A DNA stretch of 64,000 nucleotides from Corydoras sp. C115 (taxonomy: Eukaryota > Chordata > Actinopteri > Siluriformes > Callichthyidae): contig JAFMOC010000009.1 in NCBI GenBank assembly GCA_019802505.1, forward strand, positions 8,204,501 through 8,268,500, in the 5' to 3' direction. Shown piece by piece: positions 12,220 through 24,100 of the stretch. The notes beneath the pieces were generated by a model. That model was not told where the DNA came from. It saw only the letters and a list, made by a program, of their open reading frames with translations, and made no database searches. A program made the position numbers and the translations under genes. Position 1 is the first letter of the stretch. Each line of letters opens with the position of its first letter.

Positions 12220-12442
12220 CTCTTCTTTAGTGGAGAACGTTTTGGGTGCTGAGCAAATCCCAGAACAGGACGCCAGTCCATCGCTGGGAACGCATGATCA
12301 CTTGCACCATTTAGAGCACACAATTTACCTTAAATTCATGCTTTTGGACTGCGGGAGGAAACCGGAGAACCCAGGGAGAACATAGAAACTCCACCCAGAT
12401 TGGGATTCGAACCTGCTAAGCACTATGCCACCCAACACGATA
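12220..12442 (-). mobile_element. tRNA-derived SINE, diverged copy
   Basis: Reverse-oriented and strongly diverged. The B-box complement (GGGATTCGAACC), the ACTCCACCCAGATTGG stretch and GGACTGCGGGAGGAAACC are still clear; the head (ATGCCACCC) is eroded and the tail is missing. Probably one of the older insertions in the window. Confidence 0.65.
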
Positions 12443-13896
12443 AACCCCATTTATTTTAGTGACTGAATCCAGAGTGTTAACCTCCGAGCATAATGAGGTT
12501 CTCCTCCTCGGTTCTATGTGAGTGAAGATGAATAATGACCTTTTATTGAGATGCATCGTCCCATCACTTTAACATTTCAGCCCCCGTGAGGTTCAGTCCT
12601 CGTCCTTTACGCCTTCAGAACTGTAGAACGTGTGGAAGTCCATTTGGATTTGTTCAACAAGGCGTCACTTGTTCAGCCTCATTCTCCTGAAACGAGGTCT
12701 TTGAGCACGACCGGACCGCGGACGTTCTCTGAGTGGAATGCGTTTGCAGACTGGACTGACTCAACGCCTTTAGAATCTGATCCGATGGAACGATCCCCCG
12801 CAAGCATTATGGACAATGGGTGTTGCCTTGACTCCTGTGGAATGAGCTCTCTCGCTCGCTCTCTCTCTCTCACGCTCTCTCGCGCTCGCTGAGCTCCTGT
12901 TTTAGCCCCCATAAATCCTGATTTGCAGCCTATAAAACCTAATCTTATTCCGGGACCCTGCAATTCAACATGACCCTATTTGGTCCCCTAAACGTCTTCA
13001 CACAGCTTGTACGGTGACGCAGGGCTGCACAGGAAGACGGGAGGCGGACGCTCGGATCGGACGCAGATCAGATTGACGTTTTTCGGCACCCGGGCAACGA
13101 GGCCCCTGCCGACAGCCACCTCTCGCGCTGAAAAGGAATTTGGTGATAATGTGCTTTTTCTCGCGTTTTTTTTTTTTTTTTTTTTTTTTTCGTTTTATGA
13201 TCGCAGCCTTGAGTGCCGCTGAAAGGAAGTCTTTATCTGCAACCCGAGATGGCTTTAAACGCCTTTTAGGTTCCTCCAATTCCATCAGACGTATTGTTGC
13301 CGTGGAAAACGACGGCTGGGGAAGCCAAGGTGAAAAGGTTTAAGGCAGTTACTGTACCCCCTCCCATCCTCCCCCAACTCAGCCCTGTCAATCTGATGCC
13401 TCATAAGACTAAAGGCATTCAGCAAGGTGAACAGAGTCAAAGCAAAGCGGGGCGGGGGGAGGGGGGGTTATGATGCACAGTATACTTTCTAAATATAGAA
13501 TTTCAGTTTTATTTTTTGGGGTTTGGTCGCAAGTTAACTCGCGGAGTAACTGCAATACCGTGCTTTACCTGCAGCACACAGCCGTAACGGCATCGTCACT
13601 GTCCGTCACGCCTGGGGGTCACATGTAGATGTCTTTTCGAGGTAGTGGATTGCAGTTGACGGGAAATGCAGTTGACATTTTGCATCGCATGCGTAATAAA
13701 TATTAATTGTTATACTTGGATCCAGCTGTAATATTTCAGGATCTCTTCTCTTGTGTCAGTTAATGACCTCAGCACCTTTTTGGATGAGCACATTTGCTGT
13801 AAACGCTAGGTTTTCTGGAATGTTATAGGATATAATCTTGTTTAGGTATTACCCAGGATGAGACGTCCGAAACGGAAACAGGCAGAGCGGAATTGA
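12443..13896. other. Non-coding stretch, no gene seen
   Basis: It contains a CT-rich patch (12846-12890) and a 24-base T-run (13167-13190). No exon or RNA gene is recognisable. Confidence 0.35.
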
Positions 13897-14391
13897 GGTT
13901 GTTGCGAGAGCTCAATGTGGGATCTCGTGAGCGGTTGTTGCAGGAGTTCGTTGCTCGTTGCGGGAACGTGTTGCTTGTTGTGGAAGCTTGTTGCAGGAGC
14001 TCGTAGCTTGTTGTTTGCAAGAGCTCTTCGCACAAGCTCGTTGCTCTTTGGTTGCGGGAGCTTGTTGGGGCAGCTCATTGCTTGTTAATTCCAGGAGCTC
14101 TTTGCTCCTTGGTTGTGGGAGCTCATTATGGGAACTCATTGCTTCTTAGTTGTGGGAGCGCATTGCTTGTTGGTTGAAGGAGCTCGTTGCTCCTTGGTTG
14201 TGGGAGCTCATTGGTCCTTGGTTTCAGGAGCTTGTTGCGCCTTGGTTGTGGGAGCTCCTTGTGGGAGCTCGTTGCTCCTTGGTTGTGGGAGATTGTTGTT
14301 GGAAATTGTTGCTTGTTATGGGAGCTGGTTGTTTATTGTGAGAGTTCGTTGCTTGTTGGTTGCAGGAGCTCGTTGCTGGAGCTCGTCACAG
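13897..14391 (+). repeat. 24-bp minisatellite
   Basis: About 20 imperfect head-to-tail units of roughly 24 bp, built around GGAGCTCGTTGCTCCTTGG and a TTGTG spacer. Because 24 is a multiple of three, several frames on both strands stay open and read as eight-residue repeats; these are not genes. The array ends about 1.2 kb before the dag1 start-codon exon, so it is flanking or intronic to dag1. Confidence 0.85.
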
Positions 14392-15563
14392 GGGTTGTAG
14401 ATAAAGGCTGACCACTGACGGTTCTTGGCTCTCCTCGTGTTTCATCAGCCTCATGTCGAGTTCCTCACTCTTTTATTCGTCCCCGTTCTGTTTTCCGATA
14501 CACACCGCTGCAGGTGTCTGATTGATGGACTCTGACTTCAAAGGCTGACAAATTGCTTATTTTGTTTTGGTTAAAACTAACAAGCGGTGAAACCCCCTCG
14601 CCGGACGTGGGGCTCGCCCGTACAGGAGCCATGTCGTTATGAGGCCCAAACCTCTGCGAGCGTGAGAGCCGGCTCCCTCTTTATACCTCGAGACTGAACC
14701 CTGACCAGCGTGGCTCTGAGAGGAGGCCCTTGGGGAAATCATCTGTATTGTTTGTAAAGCCAACCCCTGCTTCAAAGGCAGAAACGTAGCTGCCCGTCTA
14801 TTGCTCAAAGATCATTCTGTTCTTTTTTTTTTTTTAAAGCTTTTTTTATTTCAATGCATGAAAGAATCTGTATGAATAACAAACCCCCAGCGTTAAGTGT
14901 TTTCTGTCTGCTGCCTGTGAAGCGCTCTAGAGAAAAGATGCACATTCATCCTCCCTCAGAAGTGCCCCGGTCAAGGGTCGACCCCCGGGTTGGGTGTGTT
15001 CCTCACACTTGATGCTGGAGCTTTTTTGGGGAATGAGCCTCTCTTTGGGCCCCTGTTGGCTGGAGGGCTTTTCCATTGACTTTTATGGGGTTGAAGATGT
15101 TCTCCATCTATCTCTGTGGGTGGGGATATTATTTTTTATCTATTTCTTTGGGATGGAGAGTCTCATCTCCGTCTACTTTCCATGCCTTGGCGTTCCGTGA
15201 GGTGGGTTCATCTTCTTTGTTGGCGCTGTCGGCAGTTTCCTCACGTGCAGCTTGCTCGACCAGGTCTTTACGCCCCATGCTTTGTGCACTAGAATGCTCC
15301 CATGCTGGTACGGAAGAGGGCCTTCCCCAAACTGTTCTTTCAGAGTTGGAAGCATAGACTTCAGTGACGTGTGTTTTTAAAAATCTACTCCGCTGACACC
15401 AATGGTTTAATTTGCTGTATGATTCTCGGGGTCCGTGAAATAAAGAAATGAGATAACGCGAGTTCGAGGGCTTTTATTTCCACCCGCTGGCTCCACGTCC
15501 ACATGGCGGCGTCTCCTTTTGGTATTGAAATGCGCGCTAATGAATTCTCTTCTCTCTCCCCAG
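14392..15563. other. Non-coding stretch preceding the dag1 coding exon
   Basis: Probably the 3' part of a 5' intron of dag1, since it ends in a pyrimidine-rich tract and AG (TTCTCTTCTCTCTCCCCAG, 15545-15563). It contains a T-run (14822-14835) and no recognisable gene or mobile element. The short frames at 14994-15357 are not protein-like. Confidence 0.4.
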
Positions 15564-15800
15564 GTCTCGGCGGCAACCTCAGAACAATGAGATTTCAGAA
15601 GTACTGAAGACATTCCGACAAAAGACGGAGGAACAGGGATAACAACCAGACAAAAGCCGAGGGGCAGCTGGGGGCAGGCTCACAGAATAGGAGCACTTCT
15701 TTGGGGCTCGACGGAGGGGAGGGTTTGCGCATGCTGCCTCCTGAACCAGACCTCCTCCTCCTCCTCCTCCTTTGTGTCCGAGCGGAAGACAAAAGCAAGT
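15564..15800 (+). other. dag1: dag1 5'UTR part of the start-codon exon
   Basis: The exon start is inferred from the strong acceptor at 15563 (pyrimidine tract plus CAG). In vertebrate dystroglycan genes the first exon is untranslated and the second carries the start codon, which fits. The 237-nt leader contains a (CTC)n tract at about 15752-15770 and two upstream ATGs (15587 and 15731). An alternative is that transcription starts inside this exon. Confidence 0.55.
15587..15607 (+). promoter_or_regulatory. Short upstream ORF in dag1 leader
   Basis: ATG at 15587 opens six codons followed by TGA (15605-15607). It lies in the predicted leader only if the exon begins at 15564. It does not overlap the main frame, so reinitiation would be possible. 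Confidence 0.35.
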
Positions 15801-15811
15801 ATGCGCAATAA
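15731..15811 (+). promoter_or_regulatory. Upstream ORF overlapping the dag1 start codon
   Basis: ATG at 15731 opens 26 codons, including a run of six leucine CTC codons made by the (CTC)n tract, and stops at TAA 15809-15811, eleven bases past the start of the dag1 ATG at 15801 and in a different frame. Its initiation context is weak (C at -3, C at +4), while the main ATG has A at -3. An overlapping upstream frame of this kind would lower dag1 translation unless ribosomes scan past it. Confidence 0.4.
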
Positions 15812-16136
15812 ACCCAGCCAGTTCCGGGATACAGGATGCCACCCCACGCTGAGCCTGGGGGGAAGGACTAGGGTGCTGATGGTGCTGCTGATGTCGCTGA
15901 TGTTGCTGGCGGACGCCCGGGCCTCATGGCCCCAGGGTGCCGTCGAGGTGCTGGGGGACATGGCGCAGCTGGAGGCCTCCATGCACTCTGCCGTGCTTTC
16001 GGACCTCCAGGAGGCGCAGGCCGTCGCGTCTTCCGTGGCGCAGCCCGGCGGCTTCCAGGATTCTTCGGCGGTGGTGGGAAGGCTGTTCAAGATGCAGATT
16101 CCAACCGCGGCCAAGGACTCCCGCCACACAGTTAAG
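15801..16136 (+). CDS. dag1: dag1 first coding exon (residues 1-112)
   Basis: The ATG at 15801 is the first in this frame after the upstream stop codons and gives MRNK…, resembling the MRM start of the mammalian protein, then a hydrophobic core rich in Leu/Met and a likely signal cleavage after Ala39 or Ala41 (ADARA|SW). The conserved QLEASMHS lies at 56-63 and AVVGR at 90-94. The exon ends with a whole AAG codon and a strong donor (AAG|GTGAGT, 16134-16142), phase 0. A GTG-initiated reading from 15774 is possible on paper but unsupported. Met27 or Met31 could also serve as alternative starts within the signal peptide. Confidence 0.95.
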
Positions 16137-19100
16137 GTGAGTGAGCATTTCACCACCACGTATGCACACCTCATGGTATATACACAACTCTGGACCGGTC
16201 TGGTCCTGATGTTGTATAGTCAGGGTTCTGATTCGTCCCAAAGGGGTTTGTTATTCAGCAGCAAACCCTGATGGCTTTCTTTAACTTCTCAGCAGGAAAG
16301 CCCCGGGTTCGCCGGCCGTCATATCTGCGCTGCTTTTATTTTAAAGACAACAATTCATATTTATATGTAGCTCTACTCGCTGATCGCAGGATTAATTAAG
16401 TAATCAGGTACGAGAGGGCGTGGCATTATTTTGAATAAAACCACAGCAGAGAGGTGTTATTAGGTGTTATTAGTCCTGACAAAACAAAGGTTCGATTCAG
16501 AAATGCGTTTATTGAAAGCTAAATCTTTAATAATCTGCTCTTACGTGACGTAATCTAGTCCATTTTTCTAAAGTGAACGCTGATTGCTGAGTACCAGGAT
16601 TCCTCTAATGTTTCTCTAACGATCGAAAAACTGCCATCTATTGGCCAAACTAAAGCATGGTGGTTTGGTGTTTAGCATGTTCTCCTCTCAGTCTAAGGAT
16701 TACCAGTTCGAACCCCAATCTGGGTGGAGTTTCCATGTTCTCCCTATGTCCGCATGGGTTTCCTCTGGGTTCTCCGGTTTCCTCCCACAGTCCAAAAACA
16801 TCAAGGTCAATTGAATTCTCCAAATTGCCCCATATAGAGTGTGTCTGTGTGAGTGAGTGTATGTCCAGTGATAGATTGGTGTCCTGACCTGGGTGTATCT
16901 GCCCAGCGCCTGAAACGTTCTCCCCTGGATGGGCATGGGGAAACCCCCCCCCCCCCCCGCGACCCTAGTAGAGGATAAAGCGGAAGATAATGGATGGATG
17001 GATGCTATAATTTTTTGATATTTTGCATTGATACGAATGTAAAGCAGCTCAGCCAATCAGATTTAAGTACCGGAGCTGCCTGTCTTATGGGTAGCATTAC
17101 TATAAAAGCAAAACTGAAGAACTCTGTAAGACGTTTTCAAACATATGAACATCAGCATCGTCGACTCCTGTGTTGGGAGACCAAACCCCAAATCGGAACC
17201 TCCCTGGTTGATCCAGAAGTGATGCGTCGCGAGGGGCGGGAGTGACTTTGCCGCGAGTGGCGCTTTTTAAAACTCACTCCTCTCCCTTTAAAAGGCATCA
17301 GCACCTCTAATAACCAAACACAACTCCCGAACCCCAGAGTGCTGCTCACATTAAGGGCTGGCTTCTCAAAGTGGGTGCCAACGCGATCTGCATGCCGATC
17401 AGTTCAGGTAATTCCACTTTGCACTACTTTATTTTGTTCGTGTATGCGGCGCGAACCCGCGCTGCATATTTAATGAGCTGTAGTGCTGATGCGTCCTCAT
17501 GGCTTCTGTTCTCACAGCGTGAGATGGATGAGTGTTGATGAGGCTCCGTAATGTGGACGGTACTTTTCGGGAAGGTGCATTCGTTCCGACTGATCTGCGT
17601 CGACTGTTGTTAGAAGCGTGACCCCCGGCGCACACCTCTCCTTTGTGGACCCGTCCCCCGTCAGCACGCCCACGTTCTCCCATGGCGGCGGTGTAATCTG
17701 GTATTCAGCAGATCCTTTCTGCCCTGTCAGGTGCATTTTAGGGTTTGAACCCTCAAACCTGTTTGTGCTCGTTTGAAAACAATGTTCTCTGACAGCTGCT
17801 CCACAAACGGGCCGAGACCTGGCGGTGGAACGTTGTCACAGCTGTCGCCTCCAGGATCGCCACGGCACTTGGGTGGGTTTGCCAAAGAGCTTCCATTCGG
17901 ACGCGAACGTGGACTACAATAAGATGACGCGGGTCTCAGAACGTTGCTCGGTGTGTCGTTCGATTGTGTACTTGTTCTAGACTTTTAATTCGGTCCAAGT
18001 GGCAGGAAGACCACTTAGATTCATCAAGCACAGGTTTTATAACCGCGATTCAGGGAGCATAAGGAGACGTCCACACAGAAACGAGCCGGACCTTTCCCAG
18101 GTTGTGGGGATGTATTTGAACGGACTTCGGTTCTCGTCGTTGGCCTGAAGGTACTGCGCAGCCAATGAGCACCACCGTAAAACCTCCTGGCTTATTGTAC
18201 TGAACACAATCAGATATCCTCCATCCATTAGCTTCTGCTTAATCCTACACTAGGGTCGGTGGGGGGGTGTATTTTCCCCATTAAAGGAAGAACGTTTTGG
18301 GCAGTGGGCAGATTGAAGGACATGGTCCCATCCATCACTGGGCACAAACACTATATAGGGGCAGTTTAGAGCAAGCATGTTTTTAAACTGTGGGAGGAAA
18401 TCCAGAGAACCCAGAGGAAACCCACACGGACACGGGGAGAACATGGAAACTCGGCCGGGGGGGGTGGGGGGGGTGGTTGGACTCAAACCGGGAATCCCTA
18501 GTGCTGAGTGTAATATTTATGCTATTGTCTTTATACAGTGTCACGAGTCACATTTCAACAAATATGGGATTTTATTTATAATATTTAATTAATAAATACT
18601 TTAAAATAAGTTTTTTTTACTCTGTATAAAAATACACTTCAGGAATGTTTTAGAAACTCAATTTGTCTATAAACTAAGAAAAAAAAAATCTATATAAAAT
18701 AATAAATATGATCGTCTAAAGCAACAGATGTATCCGGTTGGTTTGAGCGGGCGTTACGTCCCTGATGTTTGTATTAAATCTGAGCTGATACGCCATGATG
18801 GAGTTCAGCAAATTTACCATCACAACGTTCCTTCACACATATGTCCTCAAACCCCACATATGTGCTCGTTCCATTAAAAACGGGTCATGCCAGGTGCTGC
18901 TCCGGTGCACAGCTCTGTAAACCGAGCACAGTGTGTGTGTGTGGTCTTTAATAGAAAGTCGAACCCGGTGCATGGGGACCAACAACTGCAGCCCACATGC
19001 GTTTGTGGTTCTCAGCACCTGATGCTGGACTGGAGCAGGGTTCCTTTACGAACGGTCCTTATATTTGTCTATCCTGCATATGTCATTAGCAAAGGACCTG

Positions 19101-21083
19101 TGTGCACCCTCCTCAGGAATCGAACCCAGGACCGTCTGTCTGTAAGGTGGACGCACTTAACCTGAACATGTGATGCCGAGGTTGAGCTTTGGTTGCTCTA
19201 CAGTTGTTAAAATTTAAACAGAGCTGTGTGTAATTCCATACGTTCTGGTACCACGGTGCAAACGTTCTGACGGCCAGCGTTCCGGCACCTGTAATGCACC
19301 TGAGCTGTGTAATCACGGGCTGCGGGAGATGGATTTCCTGACTCCGCTGCTTTGGGACCAGGAACAGAGCAAAATGTTCTAAGGCTGTTTGTACATCTGA
19401 GGGCCGGATGGAGAGCGCGCCGGTGTCCTTCGAACAAAATAGAACGTTTAAAGCCGAGGAACGAGCGCGGACACAATCTGCTGTGCATTTTGCGTTTTGT
19501 TGTTAAGAGAAGGTTCGAGTCTGTATAACGGCCCGTCCATCTCAGGATTTTGGATCCGCGCCGAGTGTCGCAGCGTCCCTCTTATTGTCGTTGGCAATAC
19601 TGGCACTGAAAACTGAATACCACATTTTTCTGTATCGCAATTCCACCGGCGCTGCGCCTCCGTGCCGTTTCATTCGCCTGCAACTCTACCAGGATCCTTC
19701 TGTGTTCCCCGGCCCCTCCTTTTTTCCACATGAGGACTGGCGCTGAAACCTAATTAGCCCGGGCTGTGCGGCAGCGGAAAGCTTTGTGTTCCAGCGAGCC
19801 TGCATGAAATATCCACAAAAAAAAAAAAAAAAAAAGCAAGTCATTTTGTGGTGATGGTTAAACGCACATCGGGCCAAGTGGCAAATGAATAGGAGGTTTA
19901 TTAAAGGGTTACTCCCTGTGTTTTTGTTTTGGAGTCCCTCTGCATAGCAACCCGCTCCGTGGCGTCAGACCAGAGGGAAGCGTTTTACCCTCAGTGGCCT
20001 TTGAAGAAACTCGGGTTGGTCTGTCATTTTTGGGAGACGGGTTTTAAACACACACGGTCTTTTGTTCTTACAGGAAAATCTTGTCAGAGATATAAATAAC
20101 CTACAGCCTGCAAGAGAGCATGTTTCATTCCCTTTGCAGCCACAAGAGGGCACTGTGAAGGCTTTGTCTGTTGGTTCTGTGTGGGGGGACTACATTCTGC
20201 CTGAGAGTTCAGTGATATAACAATAAACTGTGTATAATAATCTGAATATTATCATTTATTTACAAGTTTTTGGACCAAAATGATTCCTAATAATGAATTT
20301 CACACTGCGGTCAGTTTGTTTAAATGCAGAATCATCCCGAGGCTGCAGGAGTTCAGACAAATATCTGATTCAAGATTTAATATTATTAAATATTATTATA
20401 ATTTTTTTTAAATTGTGTTTGTAATTAGGTGACAGCATGTTTAATAATCTAATAAAATTGATCCAGGTTTGAATAAGAACTAAATACTAATGTCTATACA
20501 GTTTTATAGGACAGACAGTCAGTCATGACATTTAAGGTTCTGTAGTTTCGTAAACAGACATCAGATGTTAAGATTTACACTTTCTTTTAAATCCTGGCTT
20601 CTTTATGTGCACGGCGCGCACCCCCGAGGTTCCGCTGTTCCCCGAGTTCTGTCACTCCTCACGTTTTCCGACGTGAAGTCCAGACCCAGTGGAAATAACG
20701 CCTCCCCCTGGAGCCGCCCGACTGACTGGAGCGCTCGGCCTCCTCAAATGTTCCAGTGAGAAGACGTTGGGTCGCCAACGCCGTCAGCGTCTTCATTTAG
20801 TCTCGGTTACAGCCTCGTATCGCAGACATGCCTGAACCCACTCCTCCGAAACGATGAACCTTTATCTTTTCAGCCGCACAACAATGAAGCCTTTCTCACC
20901 GACTCCTTTGCACATGCATTCTCACAAAAGCCCTTTTCTGTTTTTATGGCAGAGTTTTTTCCTTCGTTTCCTTTTAATTATTATAATTCTGTTCCCTTCA
21001 GAGTTCACTTGATATTTGGTGAAGCCTTCAGTTTCAGCCCACTGCCTGGTTTCATCTATCTATCTGTAATAATAATAATGATG

Positions 21084-21115
<32 letters not shown>

Positions 21116-24100
21116 GATGACGACTCTTACTGACGACTTACTGGAAGATGATTGCAGGTTAACGAAATGCGTAATAAGCATCTGCTTTTTTTTAAACATT
21201 TTTAAAACTTTTTTTTTAAACATTCGAGGTGGAAATCGTCTCCGAGGAGGTGATCCTGTACTGAAATCATTGTTCTACAGGGTTCTATGTGGATGATATT
21301 GAGATTCACGTCTGTGGTACACTGTGATTTATTTCCTCCATTAATTATTGAGCTGAAGTCATTAGAAAAACAGGCCTCACTCTATCTCATTTTATCATCC
21401 AATCTGAAACCAGAACAAAAATAACCTCCCGTACCGCGAGTCCGTCACACAGAACCGGCTTTAGATCGTTTTGTGGACTTTGGAAGTAGAAATATGTGCA
21501 TTCATTCATCCATTATCTTCCACTTTATCCTCTACTAGTTGTCGCGGGGGGTTTCCCATGCCCATCCAGGGGAGAACGTTTCGGGCGCTTGGCAGATACA
21601 CCCAGAACAAGGCGCCAATCTATTGCTGAGCACACACACACTAACACACACACTCTATATGGGGCAATTTGGAGAATTCACTTGACCTTGATCCATGTTT
21701 TTGGACTGTGGGAGGAAACTGGAGAACCCGGAGGAAACCCACGTGGACACAGGGAGAACGTGGAGACTCCACCCAGATTGGGATTCGAACCAGGAATCCC
21801 CAGCACTGAGGGGAGAACATGCTAAATACTAAGCCACCGTGCAGCCGCCCTGTGCAGATTATATGAAAAAAAAACTGTAGTCGTCACAACTTAAAATTAA
21901 ATTGACCGTATTCTGTGTATGGCTCAAATTGTTTTGGTGATTGGTTGGCCGCCAATGACGATCAGAACGAATGATGTCATCACACTGTTAAAAAATAGCC
22001 TTTGATTGGATCTTTTATGGTCGGTATGTGCAGCGTAGTGAGTAGATGTTAGTGTTGCATCAATGTGACACCATTAGGAGAATTGCAACAGACCCCATCC
22101 TCCCGGTTCCTGTTATAGTACGGTTCTAGTTCTTTTGTAGTGACTCATATGGCTGTAAAGCCCCCATTTGAATAACACCTTCTAGATCAACATTTAGCAG
22201 ATGCCATCGTTATTTTGGCCGATCCTCCATCTGTTTACCTCTAAAGCAGTTTTACGAAGTCGCAAGTTGTGTACTTCGCTGTGTTTTTGTCCTTGAATAT
22301 GTGAAAGCGTCCCATCCTGCGTGTTATTGGGTTTTGAGTTGTCGATTACTTTATAGACCGTTAAAATAAACCGTCTGTTCTCGTTTCAGATTACGGAGTC
22401 TGGCAAAGACATGCTGCCAGCGTGGCTGCACTGGGAACCACTGAGCGGCACCCTGCAGGGACTTCCTCTGGAGGGCGACAAGGGTGTCCACTACGTGTCT
22501 GTGTCGGTCGTTAACGGCAGCCGGGTTGCCCAGAATCCCGAGGTGTTCTCCATTGAGGTTCATCCGGAGGAGCATGCAGATGTGGATGCCATTCAGCTGG
22601 CGACCCAGTCAGGCGACGCCCAGCCGTTCGTCTGTGGAGGCGAGGAGCCCATCACTGTGCTCACAGTCATCCTGGATGCAGATCTAACCAAGATGAACTC
22701 CAAGCAGAGGGTTGGGCTGTTGGCCGACATGAAGAAGTTCTCCAGGGTGGGTCTTCAACACATGAAGGTCTTACCCGTCGTCAACAACCGTCTGTTCGAT
22801 ATGTCCGCCTTCATGGCCGGACCTGGCAACGCCAAAAAGGTTGTGGAGAACGGCGCGCTCTTATCGTGGAAGTTGGGCTGTGCTTTGGATCAAAGCAACA
22901 TTCCCAACATCAGCACCGTACAGGCTCCAGCGAAGGAAGGAACGATGTCTGCACAGTTGGGATACCCGGTCGTCGGGTGGTACATCGCTAACAAGAAGCC
23001 GCATGTACCCAAAAGGGTCCGTCGGCAGATCAACACCCCCACTCCTGTGCCATCTCTATCACCTCCAACAAGTTACACCGATCCTCCTATCCGCATTGTG
23101 CCCACGCCCACATCTCCATCTATTGCGCCGACCTCTGACAGCTCTGCACCACCTGTGAGGGGTCCTATGCTACCGACTGTGCAACCCACTATTCGTACCA
23201 GGGGTCCTCCGGTCCATACTCCCACACTGGGACCCCCTCAACCTACGCGAATTCTGGATACCACCAGCACTATTATAATACAGCCCACTTTGACGAGGAC
23301 GGTGTACCCTGGACCGTCGGTAACTCCGCCAACCCCAACAACCAGGAAGCCTACAAAAAGACCCAAGAAGCCCAAGACTACCCCAGCACCGAAGGAACCC
23401 AAGACAACCTCAACCAAACCGCCCCGACGAACCACCCCCTCAGCCTTCTTACCGAGCGACAACACGAGACCAGAACTCAGAAACCCGATCGATCAGGTGA
23501 AGGCGTACATCGGAACGTACTTCGAGGTCAAAATCCCATCCGACACGTTCTTCGACAAAGAAGATGGTACCACCGACAAGTTGAGACTGACACTCAGGAA
23601 GGACAACGACCTCGTAGGAGAGAACTCCTGGATTCAGTTCAATAGTACGAGCCAGTTGCTTTATGGGTTACCAGACTGGCCTCAAGAGGGCAAGCATGAG
23701 TACTTCATGCAGGCGACTGATAAAGGGGGTCTTTACACCACCGACGCGTTTGAGGTCCGAGTCCATCGTTTTGGGAATAACGTCAAGCACCCGGTCTTGT
23801 TCGCGGCGCGATTTGACGGGGATCCTCATTCGGTCACCAGTGACATCCACAAGAAGATCCTCCTCGTGAAGAAACTGGCCTACGCCTTTGGAGATCGCAA
23901 TTCCAGTTCGGTCACCCTGAAAAATATCACTAAGGGATCCATCGTGGTCGAGTGGACTAACTCCAGCCTTCAGCAGAACCCCTGCCCCAAGGAGCAGATC
24001 CAGGTCATGAGCCGAAAGATCGCCAACGCTGAGGGCAGGCCCTCGTTGCTGTTTAACAACACCATGGGGCCAGAATTCAAGCCCAGAAATATCACCATAA

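Larger units (their letters stand above)
16137..22389 (+). other. dag1: dag1 intron, 6253 bp
   Basis: GTGAGTGAGC donor at 16137 and TCTCGTTTCAG acceptor ending 22389; the protein alignment continues across without gap (…RHTVK then ITESGKD…). The phase-0 position matches the intron that separates the two coding exons of vertebrate dystroglycan genes. Inside are SINEs at 16655, 18221 and 21505, an older repeat at 16451-17040 split by the first SINE, a (TAA)n tract, and no other gene. The parts not covered by other entries (17041-18220, 18511-21066, 21115-21504, 21851-22389) look like plain unique sequence, with T/A runs near 19815 and 21188-21220. Confidence 0.93.

Noticed and set aside
13140..13343. 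Small frame through the T-run
   Set aside because: Poly-Phe translation of a homopolymer, no gene.
15774..15800. GTG at 15774 as an alternative dag1 start
   Set aside because: It adds nine residues without family support; the ATG at 15801 gives the expected N-terminus.
15680..16174. 164-codon frame on the minus strand over the dag1 exon
   Set aside because: Antisense shadow of the real coding exon; no family resemblance.
16137..16271. Read-through of the first coding exon to a stop after 16271
   Set aside because: The frame past 16136 is intron: a strong GTGAGT donor is present and the protein alignment continues at 22390.
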